This document shows positions 32,201 to 39,100 of a DNA stretch of 64,000 bases, in pieces. Within the stretch, counting starts at the first letter, position 1. Each line of letters begins with the position of its first letter. Origin of the DNA: Amoebophrya sp. A120 (taxonomy: Eukaryota > Sar > Dinophyceae > Syndiniales > Amoebophryaceae); NCBI GenBank assembly GCA_905178155.1, contig CAJINV010000005.1, positions 2,048,054 to 2,112,053 on the forward strand. Reading direction: 5' to 3'. The notes below the pieces were generated by a model. The model was not told where the DNA came from. It worked only from the letters and a program-made list of their open reading frames with translations, and ran no database searches. The position numbers were made by a program, and so were the translations under genes.

Positions 32201-33149
32201 AGTCTGTGTTTGCAAGAACAACGATCTTCTTCGCCGCCCACTTATTTTTACCAAGAAGTAGAAGTAAAGGGGCGATTTATAGTCGGATAAAGGGGTTGTA
32301 CTTATTAGGCATCGAGAGGCCTCCTTCTGCCCAGTTCGTGTAGAACTACAAGAAGTGCTTGTACCATGTGCATTCCAGGTCTCCCACCTGCGAGGACCCA
32401 GATATTCTATAATCTTTGCATTTCCTACAGGTCAAGATCGTCGCCGGAGAGACGGCGGCAACATAATCTTCACTAGTGCAGCCAGTACTAGCCGCGTCCA
32501 CAACCTGCCGCGGTCCTCCAGCTGTTAAACTGCTCCCGTTGCCCGGCCCCGCAGCTCCGGTACTCGTCGCGGCAAGCAGCGCTCTCAACCCCTGGGAAAT
32601 CCCACACACCACGCCGTCTCCGACGAGAAACTGCGCTTCCTGCTGTGGCGTGATGAAGGAAAGTGCCAAGGTATCGCCTGGAAGCAAAACGCAGCACCCA
32701 CGACCCCCGAGTGCTTCTCATGCAGATTTGCATTTGAAGGAACATGTGTCCTTACCGTCATGCGCCCCCTTGAGAAAAACCAGACGGGAAGCGTTTTCGC
32801 TCGATAATAATTCGAAAAAATGTAGTTGTAGTTATCATGCTCTAATCGCGCTAAAAAGCACCAGATGGCTTTCTCGTCGTGCGAGTGTGGTGCACGCTGG
32901 CCCGCTCTGTAATGATACATACCCATACAAAAGTCCTGATGCGCCGCAAGAATTCGCAACAAATGAAGTGCAGCACTTGTCTAGCAGGCTTATTCATCCC
33001 ATGTTCTTCACTCTGGAACGCGTAGTACGCGGCTTTGACAGAGGATACAAGGCCCGGTGCTGGTTCCGCTCTTCCTCATTCTGGTCCAGAGACAGCGATC
33101 GCGCGGAGTCGCTCCGCGTGGCGGACGGGTTCGAACTGATCCGACGCAT
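14988..33149 (-). CDS. ComB-PGAM-ComB-PGAM fusion protein, about 29 exons
   Basis: One minus-strand reading frame can be followed through about 29 exons, from an ATG near 33149 (N-terminus uncertain) to a TAA at 14988, giving roughly 2,300 residues. Domain order: a roughly 325-residue N-terminal region of unknown fold; ComB-1; a Ser-rich linker; PGAM-1; a Gly/Ala-rich linker; ComB-2; PGAM-2. Exons (bases): 32671-32431, 32109-32058, 31752-31488, 31167 to about 30869, about 29011-28424, 28075-27567, 27315-26759, 26535-26490, 26190-26110, 25830-25320, 25038-24916, 24610-24404, 24110-24025, 23772-23657, 23404-23185, 22864-22488, 22202-22148, 21891-21854, 21722-21696, 21374-21161, 21008-19714, 17685-17472, 17209-17152, 16872-16650, 16362-16216, 15922-15838, 15543-15475, 15213-14988. 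Nearly all introns are introners, and every checked junction is in frame when one duplication copy is kept. It could still be two genes if a start lies in the 22-kb linker, but no stop separates them. Confidence 0.75.
15214..15474. mobile_element. Introner, family A
   Basis: TATCAACTGCAAAAGTGTCT ... CATTTTTGCATTTGATA, perfect duplication CGTCG. It separates ...DSACD from AVVLVGHAS of PGAM-2. Confidence 0.88.
15544..15837. mobile_element. Introner, family A (diverged)
   Basis: Ends TATGCAATTCGCGAAAATGT and ACATTTTCGCCATGCATA; the internal ends read GGGTCTGGAAA and TTTTCAGACCCGG. Duplication CCGCC/CCGCA (4 of 5). Confidence 0.75.
15923..16215. mobile_element. Introner, family A (diverged)
   Basis: Ends TATCTAATGCAAAAATGTCT and GACATCACGTTTGCAGTTGG. 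Duplication ACTTC/GCTTC. Excision restores EVEKYFPNQIEKW of PGAM-2. Confidence 0.75.
16363..16649. mobile_element. Introner, family C/D type
   Basis: Inverted ends ATCCTGCGCAAAAACGT and ACGTTTTGGCGCATGGGAT. Flanks AATGA/GATGA. Removal joins KRVVI to ASSPLRRAR, rebuilding the PGAM SSPLRRA motif. Confidence 0.8.
16873..17151. mobile_element. Introner, family C
   Basis: TATCCTGAGGAAAAACGTCC ... GGGGACGTTTTTAGTCAGGA, perfect duplication TGCTG. Confidence 0.85.
17210..17471. mobile_element. Introner, family A
   Basis: TATCAGATGCAAATATGTCA ... CAGACATATTTGCAATGCAT, perfect duplication CCGGA. Confidence 0.87.
17472..21008 (-). CDS. Exons for ComB domain 2 (intact motifs)
   Basis: Resembles the 2-phosphosulfolactate phosphatase (ComB) family, Mg-dependent enzymes known from coenzyme M and sulfolactate pathways; the substrate here is unknown. 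Motifs in order: ALVILIDVLRMSSTVVTAMG, CLLGGEQKRTLMPGFDRDN, FLTTNGTRALPW, FLVLGSFLNVSACARF, LLVCSG, FDDEICAAYILRTLL, and after the 2-kb introner at 17686-19713 the C-terminal RDVEFCLERDRYADVLPLYQ. About 120 residues of Gly/Ser/Thr-rich sequence are inserted between the second and third motifs, as in many proteins of this window. The exon 21008-19714 is by far the longest of the gene. The family assignment rests on motif order and spacing only. Confidence 0.8.
17686..19713. mobile_element. 2.0-kb introner, family B, with nested insert
   Basis: Ends TATTGAGAGGAAAAATCCCC and GGGGATTTTTCCTTGTGATA, perfect duplication CCGGG. Both outer parts match the 311-bp family-B element at 51904-52214, so the excess length is due to a later insertion. 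Excision joins RIGLSR to DVEFCLE of ComB-2. Confidence 0.87.
17823..19532. mobile_element. 1.7-kb insertion nested in a family-B introner
   Basis: Compared with the intact paralogue at 51904-52214, about 1,710 bases are inserted after AATTTGTCATGCT, flanked by the 7-bp direct repeat TCATGCT (17816-17822 and 19533-19539). The ends show no convincing inverted repeat. The longest open frames are 100-150 codons and resemble nothing I know. It may be a non-autonomous transposon or a captured genomic fragment. Confidence 0.65.
21009..21160. mobile_element. Introner, family D (152 bp)
   Basis: TATCCTGTGCAAAAGTATCG ... CAATACTTTTGCAATGCATA, perfect duplication ACTCC. It is among the shortest complete elements. 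Confidence 0.85.
21375..21695. mobile_element. Introner, family A/D mosaic
   Basis: Starts TATGCATTGCAACTGCGTCC, has TTTCCAGACCCAGAGAG near 21650 and ends TTTTATGCATA. Duplication TGTAA/TGTAG. Excision gives SFYTSQNNPENA in frame. Confidence 0.7.
21723..21853. mobile_element. Introner, family D (131 bp)
   Basis: TATGCATTGCAAAAGTATCG ... CGATACTTTTGCACAGGATA, duplication CGGAG/CGGAA. It leaves a 27-base exon between itself and the previous element. Confidence 0.82.
21892..22147. mobile_element. Introner, family A
   Basis: TATCAGGTGTAAAAGTGTCT ... CATTTTTACATTTGATA, perfect duplication CAGAT. Confidence 0.88.
22203..22487. mobile_element. Introner, family C
   Basis: TATCATATGTAAAAACGTCC ... 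CGTTTTTACACAGGATA, perfect duplication GGGTC. Confidence 0.88.
22865..23184. mobile_element. Introner, family C (diverged)
   Basis: TATCCTGTGTCAAAACATCT ... GACATCTTTACACGGGATA, duplication CCGAC/CTGAC. Confidence 0.82.
23185..25434 (-). CDS. Exons for PGAM domain 1 (intact catalytic motif)
   Basis: Histidine-phosphatase domain. Spliced motifs in order: VRLFAMRHGDYEKS (RHG, phospho-acceptor His), NPTLSAEGMAEATALANCL, VICSPLLRTAVTAELI, IHRGDWSGLPLPEIERYFPG, WGEHGGESYVEVIRRV, then VCVVTHCSIVCSMIGLLAGL carrying the second catalytic His, and finally IPPSSVSLLEID. All key residues of the branch are present, so an active phosphatase or mutase is expected. A Gly/Ser-rich stretch (about 30 residues) is inserted before VVTHC. 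Six introners interrupt this one domain; one lies inside the RHG codons, another between GEH and GGES. Confidence 0.85.
23405..23656. mobile_element. Introner, family A
   Basis: TATCAAATGTAAAAATGTCT ... CATTTTTACATTTGATA, perfect duplication CACAC. Excision joins GTANV to CVVTHCS of PGAM-1. Confidence 0.9.
23773..24024. mobile_element. Introner, family A
   Basis: TATGGATTGTAAAAGTGTCT ... GACATATTTGCATTTGATA, perfect duplication GGGTA. Confidence 0.88.
24111..24403. mobile_element. Introner, family C
   Basis: TATCCTATGTAAAAAAGTCC ... GACGCTTTTAAATACGATA, perfect duplication TGCTC. It splits WGEH from GGESYVEV. Confidence 0.87.
24611..24915. mobile_element. Introner, family E
   Basis: TATTACAATGAAAAATGCTC ... 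GGCACTTTTCACTGTAATA with inner CCACCCCCGAA / TTGGGGGTGG. Perfect duplication TCAGC. Confidence 0.87.
25039..25319. mobile_element. Introner, family A, inside the RHG codons
   Basis: TATGGATTGCAAATATGTCT ... CATGTAGTCTGCATTGAATA, perfect duplication GTGCC. On the coding strand the duplicated GGCAC supplies the end of the Arg codon and the His codon of MRHGDY. Confidence 0.87.
25831..26109. mobile_element. Introner, family C
   Basis: TATCATTTGTAAAAACGTCC ... TACGTTTTTACTCAGGATA, perfect duplication GCTCT. Confidence 0.88.
26191..26489. mobile_element. Introner, family A (diverged)
   Basis: TATCAAGTGCAAATATGTCA ... CTAACTCACTTGCAGTGCAT, perfect duplication TGCCT. Confidence 0.83.
26536..26758. 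mobile_element. Introner, family A
   Basis: TATCAAATGCAAAAGTGTGT ... CATTTTTGCATTTGATA, perfect duplication GCAGT. Confidence 0.88.
27239..29011 (-). CDS. Exons for ComB domain 1 (degenerate)
   Basis: Same family as ComB-2 but altered at key places. VVVLVQHIVLSAAVTALGS stands where ComB-2 has LVILIDVLRMSSTVVTAMG, so Asp and Arg of DVLR are gone. The GGE-type motif is replaced by LRCGVTAEGDRIKRFD. Later motifs are kept: YTTNGTRAIPWVRDAKRLLL, GSLLNASAV, IIFVCCG, SSEDELVTAYLLWMLM and the C-terminal TDVNFLLDIDYFPS. A Thr/Ala/Gln-rich insert of about 40 residues splits the middle. The introner at 28076-28423 cuts just before TTNGTR and the one at 27316-27566 just after DIDYFPS. Loss of the N-terminal acidic motif suggests a non-catalytic, perhaps structural, copy. 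Confidence 0.72.
27316..27566. mobile_element. Introner, family F
   Basis: TATCGCAAGAAAACACGACT ... TATGTTCCGTGCGATA, perfect duplication TGCTC. Excision joins DYFPS to TLPVYCP in frame. Confidence 0.82.
28076..28423. mobile_element. Introner, family E
   Basis: TATTCCAATGAAAATAACCG with CCCCACGACCCCCG, ending GGGGCACAACTGTTCAATAG. No clear duplication remains (GCAGT/ACAAC). Removal gives KTVLLYTTNGTR. Confidence 0.75.
29205..29783 (+). CDS. Coiled-coil ORF on the opposite strand inside the intron
   Basis: An open frame ends at a TAA at 29781-29783. The first ATG is at about 29253 (EEMAEDLKERLGKVEDR); the frame continues upstream without ATG to about 29205. Residues from MAEDLKERL to about AIQNIEILIRNW show heptad-like spacing typical of a coiled coil, followed by a Gln/Ser-rich tail with QSSQQQAGSGASSKNK. 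There is no catalytic motif. It is the only convincing plus-strand coding sequence in the gene array, and it sits within a duplicated-exon intron, so it probably came in with the insertion. Just upstream CACAAGTTGCGAACACCTG occurs twice in tandem (29170 and 29198). Confidence 0.5.
   Translation: MRTPVKNRKRTQALEEMAEDLKERLGKVEDRQDLQQRAHEELTERIGNVEEEIMLALEDQNKETKEVKKAVNERTGGIHQAIQNIEILIRNWQISTQQGEIISDIPTEEKNVSADKVAASQLQALVQEQQQQSSQQQAGSGASSKNKSNTAKRSSTTGVSSSAASTLSSKKSNQVWVTKDKNAENYTQHISL
29985..30060. other. Two GC-rich hairpins, the second with a T-run
   Basis: CTTCTCGATACCGAGAAG and CCCCTTCTCGAAATCGAGGGG can each fold into a stem; the second is followed by CTTTTT. A similar GCGGCCCC...GGGCCGC stem followed by TTTTT lies at 30470-30500. 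They resemble terminators of compact genomes but lie inside a eukaryotic intron insertion. Confidence 0.4.
30824..33149 (-). CDS. N-terminal exons of the fusion gene, domain unknown
   Basis: Spliced fragments: a possible first exon with ATG at 33149 (MRRISSNPSATRSDSARS); then from 32671, after a TTGCTTCCAG acceptor, SFITPQQEAQFLVGDGVVCG; 32109-32058 (SVVDQSFWTVFEPVEF); 31752-31488 (APWVQNPREAKSRL and CIVRARSVWMGGCRYVIVSL); 31167-30869 (LEEWMAELEKQRELPELK, then Ser/Pro/Ala-rich). The pieces look like a folded N-terminal domain of 200-250 residues, perhaps PH-like judging from the pattern of a beta-rich region closed by a Trp/Leu helix, but I cannot name it. The start codon and first exon are the least certain part of the gene. 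Confidence 0.5.
31168..31487. mobile_element. Introner, family B
   Basis: TATTGTGAGGAAAGATCCCT ... GGGGGATTTTTCCTTTTGAT, perfect duplication GTCCG. Excision joins GVVTD to ADLEEWM. Confidence 0.87.
31753..32057. mobile_element. Introner, own family with ~31-bp TIRs
   Basis: Ends TATGACAGTGCACAACTCCC and GGGAGTTGTGCACTGTCATA are part of an almost perfect inverted repeat of about 31 bp. Perfect duplication CAAAC. Excision joins FEPVEF to APWVQNP. Confidence 0.88.
32110..32430. mobile_element. Probable diverged family-A introner
   Basis: Left end TATGCACATTGCATACATAT with CTAGGTCTGGA; right end GACCCAGATATTCTATAATC followed by TTTGCATTTCCTACAG. No duplication is visible, but coding frames resume on both sides. 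Confidence 0.5.
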
Positions 33150-33755
33150 GATGAGTCGCTTATCAAGACATGGCAACGGTAGCGGTAGGCACGAGGGGGT
33201 CTTAAGGCTGGACAGATTGAAAACTCCGAGGTCGTCGTAGACAATCACAGTAAGAGTAGCAACTCTCTCCTCAACGCACACAGCACCGAACTTCCTATGG
33301 TGGAAAAACAGTACGTATGAACGAGTTCCTTAGAGCAAGATCTTGAGACACTTAATACACTTCCACCACATAAAACCGAAGACTGCATCTTTTTGTACGT
33401 ACATTTACCGAGCGAATAAAGCGATCATCTCAGAGGATGCCGAGTCAGAAACTGGAACTGCTACCAGGTGGAACGGGAAGAAACAAAGCTACAGACAACA
33501 CGAAGCTGCCAGCAGCTTCGAATTCTATTAGAGCACAGATCTGGTACGGTCGAATACATGGATTTGCGCGGTCATATTGCTCCACTGTAGCTGACATCAA
33601 CGTCCTCTCAGTGGTTTTGTGTTTTGTAGTTTCTACTTTGTTCCATATTTAGTAAAAAGCATGCCGACGCCACTGTTAATGCAGCCCTGTCACATGTACG
33701 GCACAGCAGCAGGACCATTTTTTGGAGGCTGATTCAATCGCCATTCGCATGCGCC

Positions 33756-34949
33756 TCATCGATGCGCCTCATCGTGCGCGGCGTTGTGAGTCCACATGTT
33801 CGCCGCGCCACTGGGCCTGCTGGATCTTCGGCTCGGCGGCGCACCGCCCCCACTGTTCGCTGCCCGATCGTTCAGGTCGGAAGTGTCGCCAAGTTGGTTC
33901 ACCTGTCGAAATTCCTTGCCATCCCGTTGGTGCGCCTCGAATCGAACGATCTGTGCCTTGAGATCGGCTGCTTTCTTACCCGACGCGGTCTTGGCCTCCC
34001 GTGCCTGCCGTTCCTGCTCGAACTCGCTCTCGGCCGTCAGGTGTTTACGTCGTCGTGTGCCAGCAGCTGCAGCAGCAGAGCCCAAGCCGACAACAGCAGC
34101 GGTGGCGATTCCGACGTCCCCGTTCACACGCTCCTCTTCGAGCATCGCCGAGGCCGCGGCCTGACTCCCGTAGTGCAGCTCGAGAAACTGCTGCGCTCGC
34201 AGGCGGCGCTGTTCTTGCACAGAAGCGCCGTGGTCCCCTCGTACAAGATCGGCAACAACTTCAGCACTAGTCTCAACCGCGGTCGGCGCGCCAGGTACTA
34301 CAGCGAAGTTCTGCTCGCCTTCTCCTGTTGACACGTTTTCTTCCGCAACCTCGTGCGCGGCCGTCGCCGTCCACCTGCGATTACTTTCATTTTCGCTTCT
34401 CGAAAGTCCTATAATTTTTTCACCGTCCGCACGAGATGGCATTCCACTTTGTGGTGGAGATGTTGCGCCAAGAGATGGTGAAACGCCAAGAGAATTGAAC
34501 TTGTTCTGCCAAGAAATGATCTTCCAGTTGCTCGGAGCAAGCCCGCAAAGTCCTGATCCGACAAGGCAAAAAATCGTGAACAAGAAGAGCATCGCGAAAA
34601 GAAGCGCGCAGAAAAGCACTCCTCGGTATTTCCTCGGGTTCCCAATGATCGAAGCAAAAAGCGCCTCATCTGCGTTCCTGTTCCAAGAACCTCCTCGCAG
34701 CAGACGACCACCGAGCGACGTTGTAGCACGACCAGGGCAGTCGTGAGAACAAGAAGCATCCCTTGATGTACTACCGTGGCTGGTTGAACAACAATCTTTT
34801 TTACTCCAAGTAATTACAACTTCGTCGCTAGTAAAAGGACAAGAACTTCTCCCGTTCTGTTGCATCGACGTGATCTTGTGCTGCCCTGTCGCCGCAGAAC
34901 CCGGAATGAAGTCGAAACTGGGAATGTTATTTTCCTCTGCAATCTTCAT
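33756..34949 (-). CDS. Single-pass membrane protein, unknown
   Basis: An intron-less frame of 397 codons runs from an ATG at 34949 to a TGA at 33756-33758. Residues 1-105 are Ser/Cys/Gly-rich and polar. Residues about 111-133 (VLFCALLFAMLFLFTIFCLV) form one clear membrane helix preceded by NPRKYRG, so the positive-inside rule puts the N-terminus in the cytosol. The C-terminal 260 residues are Ala/Glu/Arg-rich, with a probable coiled-coil stretch (QEQRRLRAQQFLELHYGSQA) and a basic one (FEQERQAREAKTASGKKAAD). There is no recognised family. The 3' end contains a tandem GATGCGCCTCATC duplication. It is not interrupted by any introner, unlike both neighbours. Confidence 0.65.
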   Translation of the reverse strand: MKIAEENNIPSFDFIPGSAATGQHKITSMQQNGRSSCPFTSDEVVITWSKKDCCSTSHGSTSRDASCSHDCPGRATTSLGGRLLRGGSWNRNADEALFASIIGNPRKYRGVLFCALLFAMLFLFTIFCLVGSGLCGLAPSNWKIISWQNKFNSLGVSPSLGATSPPQSGMPSRADGEKIIGLSRSENESNRRWTATAAHEVAEENVSTGEGEQNFAVVPGAPTAVETSAEVVADLVRGDHGASVQEQRRLRAQQFLELHYGSQAAASAMLEEERVNGDVGIATAAVVGLGSAAAAAGTRRRKHLTAESEFEQERQAREAKTASGKKAADLKAQIVRFEAHQRDGKEFRQVNQLGDTSDLNDRAANSGGGAPPSRRSSRPSGAANMWTHNAAHDEAHR

Positions 34950-36118
34950 CCTGTAGAAGTACTGGAGAAGTGCGTAAGTTGTAGCGCTGTGTCAACCTCC
35001 GCGTGTCAGAGCCGTAGTGCGCAGGGTCGTGTGCTTCGATCGTGCGACAGGACGACGAAAAGCGGTTCAGGTTGAGGTTCTACTTCTTGTGCATGATTTT
35101 ATCATCTTTTTGCGCTCCTAAAGTTAGTGGCAGATGTTTAATTCTCAACTAGCCCTGCGCGTATTGTATTTCCTGACATGATCGGAAGCTGGTGCTGCGA
35201 AGAACGGGCGCTGGTGAATAAAGTTCCACTTCAGCGACTCGCTTCCACCTATCTGTCAGCTGCCCTTGCCTGCTAGGATCTAAAAGCGACAAAACCAAAA
35301 AGCCGCCGTTTTGTGAGGATGCAAAAACTGTACTCCCGTCCGAAAAAAAAATCTAAGTCCATTTTGAGGACAAACAGGGCCATAAATTAGTAATACAACC
35401 TACGAACCACCAAACGACAGCGACAAGGACAACATAAAATAAACGTCGACCATCTTCAACTTCAACCAGTGCCACTTACACGTCCCGCATGACGGGAAAG
35501 ACCACTATATTCATGAGGAGAGTCTACTTGAATTATGTCCTATGCTAGATGTAGATTTGATATTTTGGAAGGATCCCGACGACGGCGTTTTTCTTTACTA
35601 TTTTCACGAAAAGCAAAAGTAGATAAAGACGGCGGTGGGTAGTGTTGCCGTGCACGATAGTACGAATGGACTGATACGACGATGTTCGGTAGAAGTCCTT
35701 GCACTTGCTCGATTTTTTCTGAATAAAACCCACACGTCGACCAGATCATCCTTCAACCAGAAAACCACAATGACAACTGACTGTTAAAACAAAACTTGAA
35801 ACCTGATGTTTCCCCATTCCGCCGCGAAACTGTAGTACCGGAGCATGCAAACGAACCCAAAAGAACATCCTTTTTACGAAAGACGTTCAAATACCGGCAG
35901 TGAAGCAACGCAGGTAGGGGTACTTGCACTTGATCAAACAAAAGCAGACAAATGAACTCCTGCTATACCATCTTCCACAGATGAAGCAAGCGAAGTATTC
36001 AGTTTGCAGAAACAGGCAGATGCACGCCTACAGATTGATAAGAACAGTTTTACATACTACATCATTTTTTTCAACTTTTAATACTCGACCTCCTCGCATC
36101 AAGCTTCACACTTTCGTC
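34950..36118. other. Intergenic, nothing recognised
   Basis: AT-rich spacer between the SMYD-like gene's stop codon and the start of the membrane-protein gene. Only short frames and no repeat from the other families were seen. Confidence 0.5.
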
Positions 36119-39100
36119 TTATCTCGCCGATGGTTCGTGGTCTGTCACACCTTTTTTAATTTCTGCCCCATTTTTGCTTTTTCCCAGCAGTTCCTCCGTC
36201 TTTTTGCGCTTCACAATCATCCCACCCAGCGCCCGGTGCACCACAGTGTTTTCATCTTCCTCCAAAACACTCTTCAAAGTGGACCCCTTGGTGGCCCGTC
36301 CCGCGCCCGCGGCAGCTCCCGGTGCTTCTACTTCTTGCGCTGGTGGTTTTTTATTACTGCTATACAGTGCGCGGGGGGCCTGCTCACGATGAATCTTGAG
36401 GGAATCGTGCGAGGCCAGCAGCTATGCATTGCAAAAATGTCTGGGTCTGGAAGATTCTGTCTGAGACTTGTCATGCACGTTTTGCATGAGCCATGAGGTC
36501 TGGAATGCGAGACCTAGCATGACAGATTATTTGAGGCCTCTATCATGCCTTTCCTGCATGAGAAACTCCCTCTCAATTTGGTCAAAAGCGGACAGCTTTT
36601 GGCACTCACGCAACACAGATTTTTGCATCATTCGGATTTAGCATGACAAGTTGCATTCTTCCAGACCCAGACATTTTTACATTTGATAGCAGCCCGCGCG
36701 TGTCCCCAATCATGATTTTGTTGTCCGTTCCGTCCCCCGCCGGTACCGCCTTCACGGCGCCGGCGCTCGGTAAAAAAGCCGGGTGGAGTTGTAGGGAGCC
36801 CTGCTGCGCGGCTGCAAAAGCAGAGGGACCGGAGGAGGAAAGAACAGATGCAGTTTTAGAAGTAACGAGTGTTGGTTCTTTGTCATCCTCTATCATTCCT
36901 GGTGCCAGTGGATCATGTGCAACATTCATCGCTGGCCTCCCTGAAAAATGTTCTTGCTCATGCGGTGCTGCTTTAGTATTTTCGTCCAGCGCAGCTGCTT
37001 TGGTTCCAATTTGATCCTTCGTTTGGGGGCCGTTGTGTATCGATTTCATGTAGTTCCAGGTCCAAACGGTGCCTACCGGCGCGGCGTGGATCAGGTCCAT
37101 GCAGACGTTCTCGAAGGTCAAGTCGTACTTGTCCGCGTATTGCATATAGAAATCCATCAACGGTAGGATCTCCCTCGGACACTTCTCCTTCAGCTTCACG
37201 CGCAAAGCGGCTTCCTCCTCCATATCGCTTTCCGGTTCTGGCTATGCATTGCAACTACGTCTGAGGCTCCCGCAAGGGTTGCACTGGTGACGCTTGTAGT
37301 AAGATTATGTCCTGCATTCCGGTCCTGCAAAATCTGTGTTACTTGTAAATATGACCAGCAAGACCGCAGCTTTCTTCGTCCTGCGAAAACGCCAGTTATG
37401 AAATGGGCACCGAATGATCACAGAGCGTGGTAGAAAGTTCTCATGCATGGCAGCCTCAATCAGGACTACTCCGAAGTTCATCAGCGTCGTCACAGGTTTA
37501 ATATTCCAGACTCAGACTTAGTTGCAGTGGATATTGGCTTCCCTTCTCGTGCTGGTTTGAGCTTTTCCTGCTCCTCGAGTGCAGCTTGCTGCTTGCGGAT
37601 CCCGTCGATCAGCGAGACAAAGATCGCTGCCGCCTCCGCCTTGCACTTCACGCACTTGCAGTGAAACCCGTAGCCCGACCAGAGCTCTTCCTGCCGGTAG
37701 GCCAGCGTGCAGTCTTCATCGATGTAGCTCATGTAGATGTTTTCGCCTGCCCGTATCCTTCTCGTTGCCTTGCCCTGGATTCTTCCCGTTTCCCCAATTC
37801 GGCAAACCTCCATGTTCGGATAGCAAGAGTGATTCGTGAAGGCCACCACCCGGCACACGCCTAAACCCTCGAAGCTGGGAAAGATCTTGCCCGACTGTTT
37901 CCACGATTTCGCAGACACCTCAATGTTCTCCTGTATCAAATGCAAAAATGTCTGGGTCTGGAAGAATGCGCGATCTGTCATGCAGCTTTTCCATGACCTA
38001 TGAGGTCTGGAATGCAGGACCTAGCATGACATTGGTGGTCTACGGGCAGGACGTCCCGGTGGCACGAAAGCCGATAGTACAAGTTACTATAAACATGTAA
38101 AAAAATATAATATAAACAGGACCTAGCATGACAGATTCTGCGCGACCTCTCTCATGCCTATCCTGCATGAGAAACTCCCTCCCAACTTGGCCAAAACTGG
38201 ACGACTTTTGGTAATCATGCAACACAGATTTTTGCATGCTTCAGATTTAGCATGACAAGTTGCATTCTTCCAGACCCAGACATTTTTACATTCGATATCC
38301 TGACTGTCCTCATGATAGTCCGCACAGGTCGCAAGCTCCGCGTCGGATATTTGACCTGAGATTATTGATTACCAAATGTAAAAATGTCTGGGTCTGGAAG
38401 AATGCAACTTGTAATGCGTATTTCAGAACACAGAAAAGTCTCTCATGCATACGTAGCAAAAGCTCCCACTTTTTGCCAGCAAAATAGGGGACTTGTCATG
38501 CGGATTCGGCATTGCGGAAGGTTCTCGAAACCTGTGATGCTAGAGCTTCCATGCCAGACCTTCTGTGTCATGCAAAAACAGCATGACTCTTCCAGACCCA
38601 GACATTCTTACATTTGATATTGATCGTATGACTTCGATGGACCTCAACTTACTTTCTTCGCCGAGGCCCAGGTCAACAGCACAGCGGGGTAGTGGGGCAC
38701 TTGCTCTTCACCAAAAAAATACCGAAAAAGCAAATGCGCTGCACTACTTATATCATCGCAATAGAGTAAGTACGTTCCGTCTGCCGCCAGCTGAGCGCGA
38801 TGTGCCCCCACAAGAGTTTGCAGGTTTCTATCCAACTGAAAACAATGTCGTTCTTTCATCTCGAGTGCTTTTTACTGGCATATCCGCGACATGCCCAGTG
38901 TGTTGAAAATGCCGAAACAGAAACAAGGAACTGAAATGCGCATATCAATTAAGAAACCCCAGTGTGCAGGAGTCTTCTCAACATTACATGTTGGGTTACT
39001 GACTCGCAGAGGAGCAGTGGTGCCGGGGACAAGCAAAATGAATTATGCATGATGTTGCGAAAAGAGAATCGCGCACCCATCTACTCAAGAGGAAGAATAA

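Noticed and set aside
37490-37981. Frames that end in or start from introner TIR sequence (KMSGSG..., VWVWK..., YQKEKSPLP)
   Set aside because: These residues are the translated introner ends and recur in every gene; they are not part of the proteins.
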